DNA of 64,000 nt from RYN-230 sp963768945 (GTDB taxonomy: Bacteria > Actinomycetota > Actinomycetes > Streptosporangiales > Streptosporangiaceae), in the NCBI GenBank assembly GCA_963768945.1, contig CAVYJW010000004.1, forward strand, positions 1-64,000, given 5' to 3'. Shown here piece after piece: positions 16,321 to 25,389 of the stretch. A program made the translations under genes and the position numbers. The notes beneath the pieces are model-generated. The model worked only from the letters and a program-made list of their open reading frames with translations. It had not been told where the DNA came from and did no database searches. Position 1 is the stretch's first letter; each line of letters opens with the position of its first letter.

Positions 16321-18222
16321 ATGTACAACATCGACATCGACACCGGCGGCACGATGACCGACGGGCTGGTCAGCGGCGAGGACACGGTGCTCGCCCTGAA
16401 GGTCGAGACCACGCCGCACGACGTCACGATCGCGTTCGTGGACATCCTCGAGGCCGCCCGGGACGCGCTCGGGTTCGGTGATCTGCGGGCCCTGCTCACC
16501 CAGGTCGAGGTGATCCGCTGGTCGTCCACGATCACCTCCAACGTGCTGGCCCAGCGGACCGGCCCGAAGCTCGGTCTGCTGGTCAGCGCGGGTCATGAGG
16601 CAGACCTTTACGACTCCGCCGCGGCGGCGACCGTGGTCGGCACGCTGGTGTCCGCCGGGGACATCGGCGGCATCCCGGCCGACGCGGACGAGCAGATGGT
16701 GCGCCACGCCATCAAGTCCCTGCTCGACAAGGGCATCCGGCGGATCAACATCAGCCTGGCCGGTGCCTTCCCGGACGGGAGCGCCGAGGAGCGGATCATC
16801 GAGATGATCGCCCAGGACTATCCCGACCACTTCCTGGGCTCGATCCCGGCGCTGGCCGGCAGCGAGGTGGTGCTCCGCCCGGACGACTCGACCCGCACCA
16901 TCGCCTCCCTGATCAACGCCTACGTCCACCCCGCCCTGGCCACCACGCTGTACCGGGCCGAGGAGATCGTCCGGGACGAGCACGGCTGGCACGGCAACGT
17001 GCTCATCGGCCACATCAACGGCGGGGTAGCCCGCATCGGCAAGACCAAGGCCTTCGACACCATCGAGTCCGGCCCGCTGTTCGGCACGCACGCCTGCGCG
17101 GCCGCCGCGGCGGAGCGCGGGGACGCCCGGGTCATCGCCATCGACGTTGGCGGCACCACAGCCAAGGCCAGCGCGGTGCAGGACGGGCGGGTGGTGCTGC
17201 GGGACACCGGTGACCTGTTCGGCATCCCGCTGAAGCTGGATCTCCCGGTGCTGCACTCGATCGCGCTGGGCGGCGGCAGCGTCGCGCGCATGGCCGGCGG
17301 GGCGGTGACGCTCGGCCCGGACAGCATGGGCGCCGCGCCCGGCCCGGCCTGCTACGGGCTGGGCGGCCGGAACGCGACGATCACCGACGCCTTCCTGGCC
17401 TGCGGCCTGATCTCACCTACCGCGTTCCTCGGCGGGCGGCGCACCCTCGACGTGAGCCTGGCCCGCGCGGCGGCGGAGAAGCATGTCGGCGCGCCGCTCG
17501 GGCTGGACGCCGACGCGGCCGCCCAGGCGGTGACCGAGGCAGCCTGGGACGCGGTCGCCGGGCTGGCCCGTGAGGTGGCCGGACGGGTCGGCTGGGACCC
17601 GGCCGGGGTGACCCTCTACGCCTACGGCGGCAACGGCCCGCTGTTCGTGACCGCGGTGGCCGACCGGCTGGGCGCCCGGGCCGCCCGGTTCTTCCGGTTC
17701 GGCAGCGTCTACTCGGCCTACGGCTCGGCGATCTCCGACGTGGTGCACGTGTACGAGTCGGCCCTGGCCGGGACCGGCCACCTGAACCGGGCCGGCGCCG
17801 AACTGGCCCGCCAGGCCCGGCGGGATCTGCGCGGCGAGGGCCTGGACGCCGGCGCGGCGTCGCTGGAATGGGAGCTGCGGTCCGCGTCGTCGAGCGCCGG
17901 CGGGCGGGCCGACGGCCCCGGCGAGTTCGCCACCTCCCTGGACGGGCCGCCTACCCTGGTCCGGCTCACCGCCCGCTACCCGTTGCCCCGGCTCACCCAG
18001 CCGACGGCCCCCCGTCAGGACGGGGGGCCGCCCGGGACCCGCTCGTCGCCGTACGGCCCCGGGGGGGCCCTGCCCGTGCATGACGCCGGCGCGCTGATCG
18101 GCCGGGAGCTCACGGGGCCGCTGCTGGCCGACGGCGGCACCGACACCTGGCTGGTGACCGACGGCTGGGTCCTGTCCACCGACGCGCGCGGCGACGCGTC
18201 CCTAACCCGGAAGCAGGCCTAG
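16321..18222 (+). CDS. Acetophenone/acetone carboxylase-type ATPase subunit (HyuA family, ApcA-like)
   Basis: A 633-residue hydantoinase A/oxoprolinase-family ATPase. The N-terminal phosphate loop is DIDTGGTMTDG (residues 4-14), and the second actin-like phosphate motif is VIAIDVGGTTAKASAV near residue 275. GPACYGLGGRNATITDA and YAYGGNGPLF are further family hallmarks. In acetophenone carboxylase of Aromatoleum aromaticum (ApcABCDE) the first subunit is likewise a ~70 kDa HyuA-type protein starting with the same MYxxDIDTGGTxTD pattern. The family phosphorylates bicarbonate or the enol form of the ketone with ATP, without biotin. A low-complexity, Gly/Pro-rich insert near residues 555-590 contains a perfect hairpin at the DNA level. 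First gene of a tight operon; ATG 16321 follows AGGAGCGGC. Confidence 0.85.
   Translation: MYNIDIDTGGTMTDGLVSGEDTVLALKVETTPHDVTIAFVDILEAARDALGFGDLRALLTQVEVIRWSSTITSNVLAQRTGPKLGLLVSAGHEADLYDSAAAATVVGTLVSAGDIGGIPADADEQMVRHAIKSLLDKGIRRINISLAGAFPDGSAEERIIEMIAQDYPDHFLGSIPALAGSEVVLRPDDSTRTIASLINAYVHPALATTLYRAEEIVRDEHGWHGNVLIGHINGGVARIGKTKAFDTIESGPLFGTHACAAAAAERGDARVIAIDVGGTTAKASAVQDGRVVLRDTGDLFGIPLKLDLPVLHSIALGGGSVARMAGGAVTLGPDSMGAAPGPACYGLGGRNATITDAFLACGLISPTAFLGGRRTLDVSLARAAAEKHVGAPLGLDADAAAQAVTEAAWDAVAGLAREVAGRVGWDPAGVTLYAYGGNGPLFVTAVADRLGARAARFFRFGSVYSAYGSAISDVVHVYESALAGTGHLNRAGAELARQARRDLRGEGLDAGAASLEWELRSASSSAGGRADGPGEFATSLDGPPTLVRLTARYPLPRLTQPTAPRQDGGPPGTRSSPYGPGGALPVHDAGALIGRELTGPLLADGGTDTWLVTDGWVLSTDARGDASLTRKQA
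18006..18029. repeat. Perfect 11-bp inverted repeat inside the apcA-like gene
   Basis: GGCCCCCCGTC-AG-GACGGGGGGCC is a perfect inverted repeat with a 2-base loop in the coding region for the Gly/Pro-rich insert. In RNA it would be a very stable hairpin. It could slow ribosomes or polymerase before the downstream subunits, or simply reflect a GC-rich linker. It is also a spot where sequencing errors are likely. Confidence 0.6.
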
Positions 18223-18224
18223 CC

Positions 18225-18659
18225 ATGAGCACGGACATGAACACAGGCTCGAACACGGGCACGAGCCCGGGCAGGACCCGGCTGCACATCGGCGAGTACC
18301 TCGATGCCGACCTGGATACTGAGCGCTGGCACTGCCACGACTGCGGACAGGACCTCGGTGACCTGCGCGGCAACTACAAGCGCGGCCTGCTGGTCGCCGA
18401 GCGGGATCCGCGGGAGATCCACCCGCCGGTCATCGAGGGCGAGTACACGTTCGCGCCGGACGGCGCGTGGATCCGGATCGTCGAGTTCTACTGTCCCGGC
18501 TGCGGCCGGCAGGTGGAGAGCGAGTACCTGCCCCCCGGTCACCCGCTGACCCAGGACACGGCGCTGGACGTGGACGCGATCAAGGCCCGGCTGGCGTCCG
18601 GCGCGGCCCGCATCGACGAGCACGGGAAGCTGGTTGCCCAGAAAGTGAGCGCACGGTGA
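18225..18659 (+). CDS. Small zinc-ribbon subunit of ketone carboxylase (acetone carboxylase gamma/ApcB-like)
   Basis: A 144-residue protein matching the acetone carboxylase gamma-subunit family. CHDCGQDLGDLRGNYKRG near residue 37 and FYCPGCGRQVESEYLPPGHP near residue 90 give two CxxC pairs that should bind one zinc ion; RDPREIHPPVIEGEYTF between them is typical of the family. ApcB of acetophenone carboxylase is about 15 kDa and is placed second in the operon, as here. It starts two bases after the previous stop and its own stop overlaps the next GTG (GTGA), implying coupled translation and fixed stoichiometry. Without this subunit related carboxylases are inactive, so its presence argues for carboxylation rather than hydantoin hydrolysis. 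Confidence 0.82.
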   Translation: MSTDMNTGSNTGTSPGRTRLHIGEYLDADLDTERWHCHDCGQDLGDLRGNYKRGLLVAERDPREIHPPVIEGEYTFAPDGAWIRIVEFYCPGCGRQVESEYLPPGHPLTQDTALDVDAIKARLASGAARIDEHGKLVAQKVSAR

Positions 18660-20800
18660 AGGCGATCGACATCGACGTCGGCGGCACATTCACCGACCTG
18701 GTATTGACCTGGGATGACCGTCGGCTGGTCGCCAAGTCACCGACCACTCCCTATGACCTGTCGGTCGGCTTCGTCAACGTGCTGAACGCGGGCGCGGAGC
18801 AGCTCGGCCGGCCGCTGGATGAGATCCTGCCCCAGGTCGAGATCGTCCGGTACTCGACCACGGTCGCGATGAACCGGCTGATCGAGCGGAAGGGCCCTCG
18901 TCTCGGGCTGATCACCACCGAGGGGCACGAGGACGCCATCCTGATCGGCCGGGGCGCTCAGTGGACCGACGGGACCCGGATCAGCGAGCGGCGCAACCTG
19001 GCGGTGCAGCGCAAGCCGGCGCCGCTGGTCGAGCGGGACATGATCGTCGGCGTGGGGGAGCGGGTCGACTCGGCCGGCACGATAATCCGCCCCCTCGATG
19101 AGGATGACGTGCGGGCCAAACTGCGCGACCTGGTCGACCGGGGCGCCCGCGCCATCGCCGTGTCCCTCCTCTGGTCGTTCGCCAACCCCGCGCACGAGCG
19201 GGCGGTCCGCCGGATCATCCGCGAGGAGTACAAGGGCTACCACGTGGGCTACCTGCCCGTGGTCCTGTCCCACGAGGTGGTCGGCAAGGTAGGCGAGTAC
19301 GAGCGGACGATGACCGCGATCCTCGACGCCTACCTGCAGACCAGCATCAAGTTCGAGCTGGAGACCACCTGGGACCAGCTCCGTGGCAACGGGTACCGGG
19401 GCACGTTCCTGCTCACCCACAACACGGGCGGCAGCGCGGAGATCTTCAAGACCACCGCCAGCCGCACGTTCAACGGCGGCCCCGTCGCCGGGCTGATGGG
19501 CTCGTTCCACATCGGCCAGGCCCTCGGCTACCGCAACGTGATCGCCTCCGACGTGGGCGGGACGAGCTTCGACACCGGCATGGTGGTGGACGCGTCCGTC
19601 CGGTCGTATGAGTTCCGGCCGATCATCGACAAGTGGATGGTCGGCATCTCGATGCTGCAGACCACCACGATGGGCGCGGGCGGCGGCTCGATCGCCTGGA
19701 TCAACGACCTGCTGGGCGGCCGGCTCGAGGTCGGGCCGCGCAGCGCGGGCTCCTATCCCGGCCCGGTCGGCTACGACCTGGGGGGCTCCGAGCCCACCGT
19801 CACCGACGCCGACCTGGTGCTCGGCTACATCGCCCCGGACGGGTACTTCGGCGGCAAGATGCCCCTGAACCGGGATAAGGCCGTCGCGGCCATCCAGGAC
19901 AAGATCGCCGGGCCGCTGGGGCTGGGCGTGGACGAGGCCGCCGCACTGATCCGGCGCATCGTCGAGCAGAACATGGCCTCCGCGATCAAGCGCGAGGTGC
20001 ACCTGCGCGGCTACCACCCGGAGGATTTCGCGCTGTTCGCCTACGGCGGCGGCGGCCCCACCCACGTGGCCGGGTACCGCGGCGACGTACCGACCGCGGT
20101 GATCTTCCCGCAGGCCCCGGTCTTCTCGGCGCTGGGCAGCTCGGTGATGGACATCATGCACGTGTACGAGCAGAGCGGCCGCATGCAGTTCATGGCCCCC
20201 ATGACCGAGCAGATCGTGATCGACCGGGACGCGTTCAACGCCAGGGTCCGTGAGCTGATGGACCGGGCGGAGCACGATCTGCAGGCCCAGGGCCTGGCCG
20301 GCCGCGGGGTGGTGTTCAGCGTCGAGCTGGACATGCTGTACGGCGGGCTGGTCCAGGTCAAGCGGGTGTCCTGCCCGGTGCTGGCGATCGAGTCCGACGA
20401 CGACGCGCAGCGGGTCTACGACGACTTCGAGAAGGAGTTCGCGGAGGCGTTCAGCCCGCACGTGATCAACAAGCCTGGCGGGGTGTACATCGACGGGATC
20501 ATCCTCAAGGCCACGGTGATCACCGAGAAGCTCCGGCTGCCCGTCCACCCGCTGGGGGACGCCGACCCAGCGGCCGCCCGGACGTCGAGCCGCTCGGCGT
20601 ACTGGCCTGAGCTCGGCGAGCGGCGCGACACCGACGTGTACTCCTTCGACGCGCTGCAGCCCGGCAACGTGATCGTGGGACCGGCCATCGCGGAGATGGA
20701 GTACTCCACGATCGTCATCCCGCCCGGGCAGCGGTTCCGCATCGACCAGCACGGCCTCGGCATCCTCGAGGACGCAGCTGACCCCGGCGAGGTGAAGTGA
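18656..20800 (+). CDS. Ketone carboxylase ATPase subunit 2 (HyuA family, ApcC-like)
   Basis: A 714-residue HyuA-family protein, distinct from the first one. The N-terminal loop is DIDVGGTFTDLVL (residues 4-16). TTVAMNRLIERKGPRLGLITTEGHED is the conserved substrate-domain region. The second phosphate motif is IASDVGGTSFDTGMV near residue 297, and FALFAYGGGGPTHVAGY lies near residue 457. Two different HyuA-type ATPases in one complex is the feature that separates acetophenone carboxylase (ApcA and ApcC) from acetone carboxylase and from hydantoinase/oxoprolinase. The GTG start overlaps the previous stop; the stop overlaps the start of the HyuB gene (TGATG). Confidence 0.86.
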   Translation: MKAIDIDVGGTFTDLVLTWDDRRLVAKSPTTPYDLSVGFVNVLNAGAEQLGRPLDEILPQVEIVRYSTTVAMNRLIERKGPRLGLITTEGHEDAILIGRGAQWTDGTRISERRNLAVQRKPAPLVERDMIVGVGERVDSAGTIIRPLDEDDVRAKLRDLVDRGARAIAVSLLWSFANPAHERAVRRIIREEYKGYHVGYLPVVLSHEVVGKVGEYERTMTAILDAYLQTSIKFELETTWDQLRGNGYRGTFLLTHNTGGSAEIFKTTASRTFNGGPVAGLMGSFHIGQALGYRNVIASDVGGTSFDTGMVVDASVRSYEFRPIIDKWMVGISMLQTTTMGAGGGSIAWINDLLGGRLEVGPRSAGSYPGPVGYDLGGSEPTVTDADLVLGYIAPDGYFGGKMPLNRDKAVAAIQDKIAGPLGLGVDEAAALIRRIVEQNMASAIKREVHLRGYHPEDFALFAYGGGGPTHVAGYRGDVPTAVIFPQAPVFSALGSSVMDIMHVYEQSGRMQFMAPMTEQIVIDRDAFNARVRELMDRAEHDLQAQGLAGRGVVFSVELDMLYGGLVQVKRVSCPVLAIESDDDAQRVYDDFEKEFAEAFSPHVINKPGGVYIDGIILKATVITEKLRLPVHPLGDADPAAARTSSRSAYWPELGERRDTDVYSFDALQPGNVIVGPAIAEMEYSTIVIPPGQRFRIDQHGLGILEDAADPGEVK

Positions 20801-22851
20801 TGGCGTACCCCACCCTGGAAGAGAAGCTGGCCGCACTCAAGGTCACGAAGCCCAGCCCGTACGAGCGCAAGTGCGCCGATCAGCTCACCCCGGGCGACTA
20901 CGAGATCGCCATCCAGCGCACCGCCGACGTCCTCGATGAGGGCTACGAGATCTTCATGCGCTCATCCCGGTCGTCCATGGGCGTGGCGGGCGATTCGATC
21001 GTGGCCATGTTCAACGCCGCAGGCGACCTGGTGAACGCGTCAGCCGGCACCTACCTGCACGCCGTCATCCCGCCCATCGTGATCAAGTACATCCTGGCCC
21101 GGCACTCGGAGAATCCCGGCATCAACGACGGCGACATCTGGTACACCAACGACGCGCTGTACGGCGGGATCCACAACCCCGACCAGGTCGCGATCATGCC
21201 GGTCTTCTTCGAGGGCGAACTGGTCGCCTGGACCGCCGCGCTGTCACACACCACCGAGACCGGCGCGGTCGAGCCGGGCGGGATGCCGCTGACCGCCAAG
21301 GCCCGCTTCGAAGAGGGCATGAACCTCCCCCCGATGCGGGTCGGCACCAACTTCCGCATCAATCACGACGTGCTGGAGATGTTCGCGGCCTTCGGCATCC
21401 GCGCCGAGGCCAACGTCACCGTGGACATGCGGGCCCGGGCCACCACCGCCGACCGGGTCCGGATCCGGCTGCTGGAGATGTTCCAGCGCGAGGGCAAGGA
21501 CTTCGTCGTCGGCCTGATGCGCCGGATGCTGGACGAGGCCGAGGCGGGCGCCCGGCGGCGCATCGCGGACTGGGCGGACGGCACCTACCGGGCAGTGACG
21601 TTCAGCGACGCGGCCGGCCTGGCCGGCGGGCTGATGCGCAACTGCTCGATGACCATGATCAAGCAGGGCGACCACCTGCTCTTCGACTTCACCGGGACCA
21701 GCCCGGAGACGCCGTCCAGCTACAACGCGCACCCGCAGGCCGTCATCGGGCACATGGCCAACTACATCTACGAGTACGTCTTCCATGACCTGCCGGTCAG
21801 TTCGGCCACCTTCCAGCCGATCGACTTCGTGTTCCCACCCAACTCGATGCTCTCCCCCGACGCGCGGGCCGCGACGTCCTGCTCGGTCATGGCCGCGACC
21901 GGGGCGATGAGCGCGGTGGCCAACTGCGTCAGCCGGGCCCGGTTCGGCTCGGATGAGTGGCGGCAGGTGGCGGCGAGCCAGGGCAACGGCGGCAACGCGA
22001 TCGTGCTGGCCGGGATGAGCCAGTGGGGCGCCATGTTCGCCGACATGATCGCCTACCCGATCAACACCGAGGGACAGGGGGCCCGCGCCACCAGTGATGG
22101 CATGGACGCCTACGGCTTCCCCTGGTGCGCGTTCGGCCGGGCGCCCGACGTGGAGAGCATGGAGAACGAGTTCCCCATGATCATCCCGTTCAGCTCGCAC
22201 TGGAAGGACAGCGGTGGCGCGGGCAAGCACCGCGGCGGGGTCGGCACCGCCCAGCTGTGGGTCACCCACCACGTGCCGTACCTGTTCCAGATGGCGATCG
22301 CGGACAACTCGCGGATCCAGACCCCGCAGCCGCTGTTCGGCGGCTACGCGCAGCCCACCGTGCCCGGCATCGTGCTGGCCGGCATCAACGTCGGCGAGGC
22401 CCTCGCCACGGCCACGGCGGGTACGCTGACCCTGGAGGCGCTGCTGGCCGGCGAGTTCGGCGGCACGGTAGTGGCCCAGCCGTACGGCAGCGCGGTCCAC
22501 CCCGTCAACGGGGGGGACGCCATCATCGTCGGGCTGTCCACCGGCGGTACAGGTTACGGCGACCCGCTGGACCGCGCCCCGGAGGAGGTGGCACGGGACG
22601 TGACCAAGAATCTCGTGTCCGCAGGCGTCGCCCGCAACGTCTACGGGGTGGTGCTCACCGGGCGCGGCCAGGTCGACGCGGACGCGACCCGGGCCGAGCG
22701 GGCCGCGCAGGTAGCGGCGCGGCTGCGGCGAGGCCGCCCCTACCAGGAGTTCGAGGCCGAGTGGAGCCAGCGCAAGCCGCCCGAGGAGATCCTTGAGTTC
22801 TTCGGGTCCTGGCCGGATGGGGCGGTCGTGAACCCGCTCATCCGGATGTGA
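20800..22851 (+). CDS. Ketone carboxylase catalytic subunit (HyuB family, ApcD-like)
   Basis: A 683-residue HyuB-family protein. Family landmarks are GDYEIAIQRTADVLDEGYEIFMRSSRS near the N-terminus (residues about 30-60), NDALYGGIHNPDQVAIMPVF, the acidic/His patch around SHTTETGAVEPGGMPL, and SHWKDSGGAGKHRGGVG near residue 470. ApcD is about 75 kDa and occupies the same fourth position. HyuB-type subunits carry the site where carboxyl transfer or amide chemistry occurs. The ATG at 20800 follows GAGGTGA; a GTG one codon earlier is an alternative. The downstream gene begins five bases after its stop. Confidence 0.86.
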   Translation: MAYPTLEEKLAALKVTKPSPYERKCADQLTPGDYEIAIQRTADVLDEGYEIFMRSSRSSMGVAGDSIVAMFNAAGDLVNASAGTYLHAVIPPIVIKYILARHSENPGINDGDIWYTNDALYGGIHNPDQVAIMPVFFEGELVAWTAALSHTTETGAVEPGGMPLTAKARFEEGMNLPPMRVGTNFRINHDVLEMFAAFGIRAEANVTVDMRARATTADRVRIRLLEMFQREGKDFVVGLMRRMLDEAEAGARRRIADWADGTYRAVTFSDAAGLAGGLMRNCSMTMIKQGDHLLFDFTGTSPETPSSYNAHPQAVIGHMANYIYEYVFHDLPVSSATFQPIDFVFPPNSMLSPDARAATSCSVMAATGAMSAVANCVSRARFGSDEWRQVAASQGNGGNAIVLAGMSQWGAMFADMIAYPINTEGQGARATSDGMDAYGFPWCAFGRAPDVESMENEFPMIIPFSSHWKDSGGAGKHRGGVGTAQLWVTHHVPYLFQMAIADNSRIQTPQPLFGGYAQPTVPGIVLAGINVGEALATATAGTLTLEALLAGEFGGTVVAQPYGSAVHPVNGGDAIIVGLSTGGTGYGDPLDRAPEEVARDVTKNLVSAGVARNVYGVVLTGRGQVDADATRAERAAQVAARLRRGRPYQEFEAEWSQRKPPEEILEFFGSWPDGAVVNPLIRM

Positions 22852-22855
22852 CCCG

Positions 22856-23563
22856 GTGAGCACGCCGCGTGCGGTGGCCCGCAGCCTGGCGGCCGGGCAG
22901 CAGGGCGGGACCCTGGCGGTCCCGCTCGCGCTGCACGTGTCCGGGCGCATCGCCGAGCGGGACGCCAGGGACTTCGTCTACGACCCGACCCAGCTGGCTA
23001 ACGCGCTGCGCGACCTGATCGAGGCCGTCGGCCCGGACGGCGTCCCGGTCACCGACCCGGCCGTCCTGCTGGCCGGCTGCACAACCGCCGAGTCCATCCT
23101 GGCCAGTGAGCAGCTCAAGGTCGCGCTGGAGGCCACGCGCCGGCTGCGGGCATCCTACGGCGACGCGATCGCGCTGGCCGCCGTGCTGCCCGGCCCGGCC
23201 ACCGTCGCCGGACAGGCCGTCCCAGCGGGAGCGGCCGGGGCGAGCGCCGTGGCAGCAGGCGTCGTGGTCGATCTCGGCCGGGAATTCCTGGCCGCCGGCG
23301 CCGACCTGCTCATCGTGGCGGACCATGTGGAACTGCCCGGCATCTCGCTGGCGACGCTGGCCAACATCGCCCGGTTCCATCAGGCGCTGGCGCTCTCGCA
23401 CACGGTCGCGCGCTACGGGCTGCCCGCCGCGGCGCCCCAGGACCTTCGCTCGCCGGCCCAGGTCCGCGGCGTCGCGGTCACCGCCGAGTCGCTGGCCCGC
23501 CATACCGACCTCGCCGTCCTGCGCGACTGGGTGGCGGCCGTCCGAGGATGCTTGACGACATGA
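22856..23563 (+). CDS. Fifth gene of the ketone-carboxylase operon (ApcE position)
   Basis: A 235-residue, mainly alpha/beta protein with no signal peptide. It sits exactly where apcE lies in the acetophenone carboxylase operon, between the HyuB subunit and the CoA ligase. AGADLLIVADHVELPGISLATLANIARFH near residue 145-175 and AIALAAVLPGPATVAGQ give a faint resemblance to the TIM-barrel of uroporphyrinogen decarboxylase-like proteins, but it is only about two thirds of that length. I cannot assign a reaction. GTG start; its 3' end overlaps the ligase gene by 16 bases, so it belongs to the operon. It is smaller than the reported ~34 kDa ApcE. Confidence 0.65.
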   Translation: MSTPRAVARSLAAGQQGGTLAVPLALHVSGRIAERDARDFVYDPTQLANALRDLIEAVGPDGVPVTDPAVLLAGCTTAESILASEQLKVALEATRRLRASYGDAIALAAVLPGPATVAGQAVPAGAAGASAVAAGVVVDLGREFLAAGADLLIVADHVELPGISLATLANIARFHQALALSHTVARYGLPAAAPQDLRSPAQVRGVAVTAESLARHTDLAVLRDWVAAVRGCLTT

Positions 23564-25389
23564 GCGAGCTCTTCGCGGCGCCCTCCGTAGTGCGCCAGGA
23601 CAGGGCCGATGGCAGTGTGCTGCTCACGTCGCCGGAACCGCTGGCGCCTTACCCGGCGACTGTCGCGCAATGGCTGCGCGTCTGGGCCGCGGCGGAGCCC
23701 GCCTGCCCCTGCGTGGCCCAGCGCACCGCGGGCGGCTCGTGGGAGGTACGCAATTACGGCGAGGTCCTGGCCGCCGCGAATTCCGTGGGGCAGGCGCTGC
23801 TCGACCGTGGCCTGTCGGCGGAGCATCCGCTGATGATCCTGTCGGGTAACTCGATCGGCCATTTCCTCGTGACCATGGGCGCGTATCTGGCCGGTGTTCC
23901 GGTGGTGCCCGTCAGCGTGGCGTATTCGCTCCAGAGCAAGGACCATGAGCGGATCAGGGTGATCGGCAGCCTGCTGCAGCCCGGGGCGGTGTACGTGGAG
24001 ACCGTCGCGCCGTTCGCCGCTGCCCTCGGCGCGCTGGCCGGCGATCCCCTCGTGATCGCGGGGGAGGGTGGCCTGGCGGAGCACTCGCTGCCGACGCTGC
24101 TGGCGACCCCTGCGGGGGCGGCGCTGGAGGAGGCGTGCGCCTCGGTGACCGGAGCGTCGGTGGCGAAGATCCTCTTCACCTCCGGCTCGACGGGAATCCC
24201 CAAGGGCGTCCTGACCACCCACGAGATGCTGTGCGCAAATCAGCAGATGATGCGGCAGGCGTGGCCGTTCCTCGCGGAGGAGCGGCCGGTGCTGGTGGAC
24301 TGGCTGCCCTGGAGCCACACGTTCGGCGGCAGCCACAACATGAATATGGTGCTGGCCAACGGCGGCACGCTTTATATCGACGAGGGGCGTCCGGCGCCCA
24401 GCCTGATTGCCACGACGCTTGCGAACTACCGGGATGTGTCCCCGACCATGGCGTTCAATGTGCCGGCCGGGTATGCCCAGCTCGTCCCCGCGCTCGAGGC
24501 CGATCACGAGCTGGCCGGGCAGTTCTTCGCGCGGGTCAGGCTGGTCTTCAACGCGGCCGCGGCCTTGCCGTCCGCGTTGCGGAACCGCCTGGAGACGCTG
24601 GCCCGGGACGTCACCGGACGGGATATCCCGGTGACCGGGTCATGGGGGACCACGGAGACCGCGCCCGCCGCGACCACGGCGCACTTCGGTTACGCCGATG
24701 GCCGCTGTATCGGGAACCCGCTTCCTGGCGTGACGCTGAAGCTGGTGCCGGCCGATCCGGGCGTCTATGAGATCAGGGTCCGCGGTGTCGCCGTTACCCC
24801 CGGCTACCTGAGCCGCCCCGACCTGACCGCGGCCGCCCTCGATGACGAGGGCTTCTACCGCCCGGGGGACGCGGTCAGCTTCGCCGACCCTGCCGACCCG
24901 GTCCGGGGACTGCTGTTCCGGGGGCGGATGGCCGAAGATTTCAAGTTGTCCACCGGCACCTTCGTCCGGGTTGGCGCCCTGCGGACGGCGCTGCTCTCGG
25001 CGGCACCGATCATCGGCGACGCCGTCATCACCGGGGAAGACCGCGACACGGCCGGCGCCCTGGCCTGGCTCAACCCCGCGGAAGTCCCCGAGAACCTGGC
25101 CGGGACCTGGCTGAGCCATGGGCCGGTCCTGCATTCGGCGCAACTCGCGGAGCATATGGGGGCCCTGCTCGCCGCGCTGAACTCCGGCCAGGGCTCAGCC
25201 GCTCGCATCGAGCGGCTGATCGTCCTGGCCCAGGCGGCCAGCCTGGACGACGGCGAGATCACCGACAAGGGATACGTGAACCAGCGGCGTGTCCTGGCCA
25301 ACCGGGCTGAACTGGTCGAGCTTCTCTACGGCGACCCCGTCCCGGACAATGTCATCACGCCCGCGAGGAAGAGGTCGCATGCGCTATAG
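23548..25389 (+). CDS. Acyl-CoA ligase of the feruloyl-CoA synthetase type (benzoylacetate-CoA ligase position)
   Basis: A 613-residue adenylate-forming ligase. The P-loop motif is ILFTSGSTGIPKGV near residue 210, the A5 motif is SWGTTETAP near 365, and the hinge region is GFYRPGDAV. The C-terminal part (GRMAEDFKLSTGTFVRVGALR and DDGEITDKGYVNQRRVL) is characteristic of the feruloyl-CoA synthetase clade rather than of acetyl- or acetoacetyl-CoA synthetases. In the apc operon the matching gene is bal, which activates benzoylacetate. I infer a beta-keto acid substrate, probably aromatic. The start is near 23548 (TTG/ATG region; the MSELFAAPS methionine at 23560 is an alternative). The thiolase gene overlaps its 3' end by 11 bases. 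Confidence 0.82.
   Translation: MLDDMSELFAAPSVVRQDRADGSVLLTSPEPLAPYPATVAQWLRVWAAAEPACPCVAQRTAGGSWEVRNYGEVLAAANSVGQALLDRGLSAEHPLMILSGNSIGHFLVTMGAYLAGVPVVPVSVAYSLQSKDHERIRVIGSLLQPGAVYVETVAPFAAALGALAGDPLVIAGEGGLAEHSLPTLLATPAGAALEEACASVTGASVAKILFTSGSTGIPKGVLTTHEMLCANQQMMRQAWPFLAEERPVLVDWLPWSHTFGGSHNMNMVLANGGTLYIDEGRPAPSLIATTLANYRDVSPTMAFNVPAGYAQLVPALEADHELAGQFFARVRLVFNAAAALPSALRNRLETLARDVTGRDIPVTGSWGTTETAPAATTAHFGYADGRCIGNPLPGVTLKLVPADPGVYEIRVRGVAVTPGYLSRPDLTAAALDDEGFYRPGDAVSFADPADPVRGLLFRGRMAEDFKLSTGTFVRVGALRTALLSAAPIIGDAVITGEDRDTAGALAWLNPAEVPENLAGTWLSHGPVLHSAQLAEHMGALLAALNSGQGSAARIERLIVLAQAASLDDGEITDKGYVNQRRVLANRAELVELLYGDPVPDNVITPARKRSHAL

Noticed and set aside
18737..20836. 699-codon open frame on the minus strand opposite the second HyuA gene
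   Set aside because: Composition is rich in His/Arg/Val without motifs; the plus-strand HyuA protein has clear phosphate loops.
16321..22851. Hydantoinase/5-oxoprolinase operon
   Set aside because: HyuA/HyuB proteins alone would allow this, but two different HyuA subunits plus the zinc-ribbon gamma-type subunit and the beta-keto acid ligase fit a ketone carboxylase better.
21244..22950. 568-codon minus-strand frame opposite the HyuB gene
   Set aside because: No recognisable domain; the opposite HyuB gene is clearly real.
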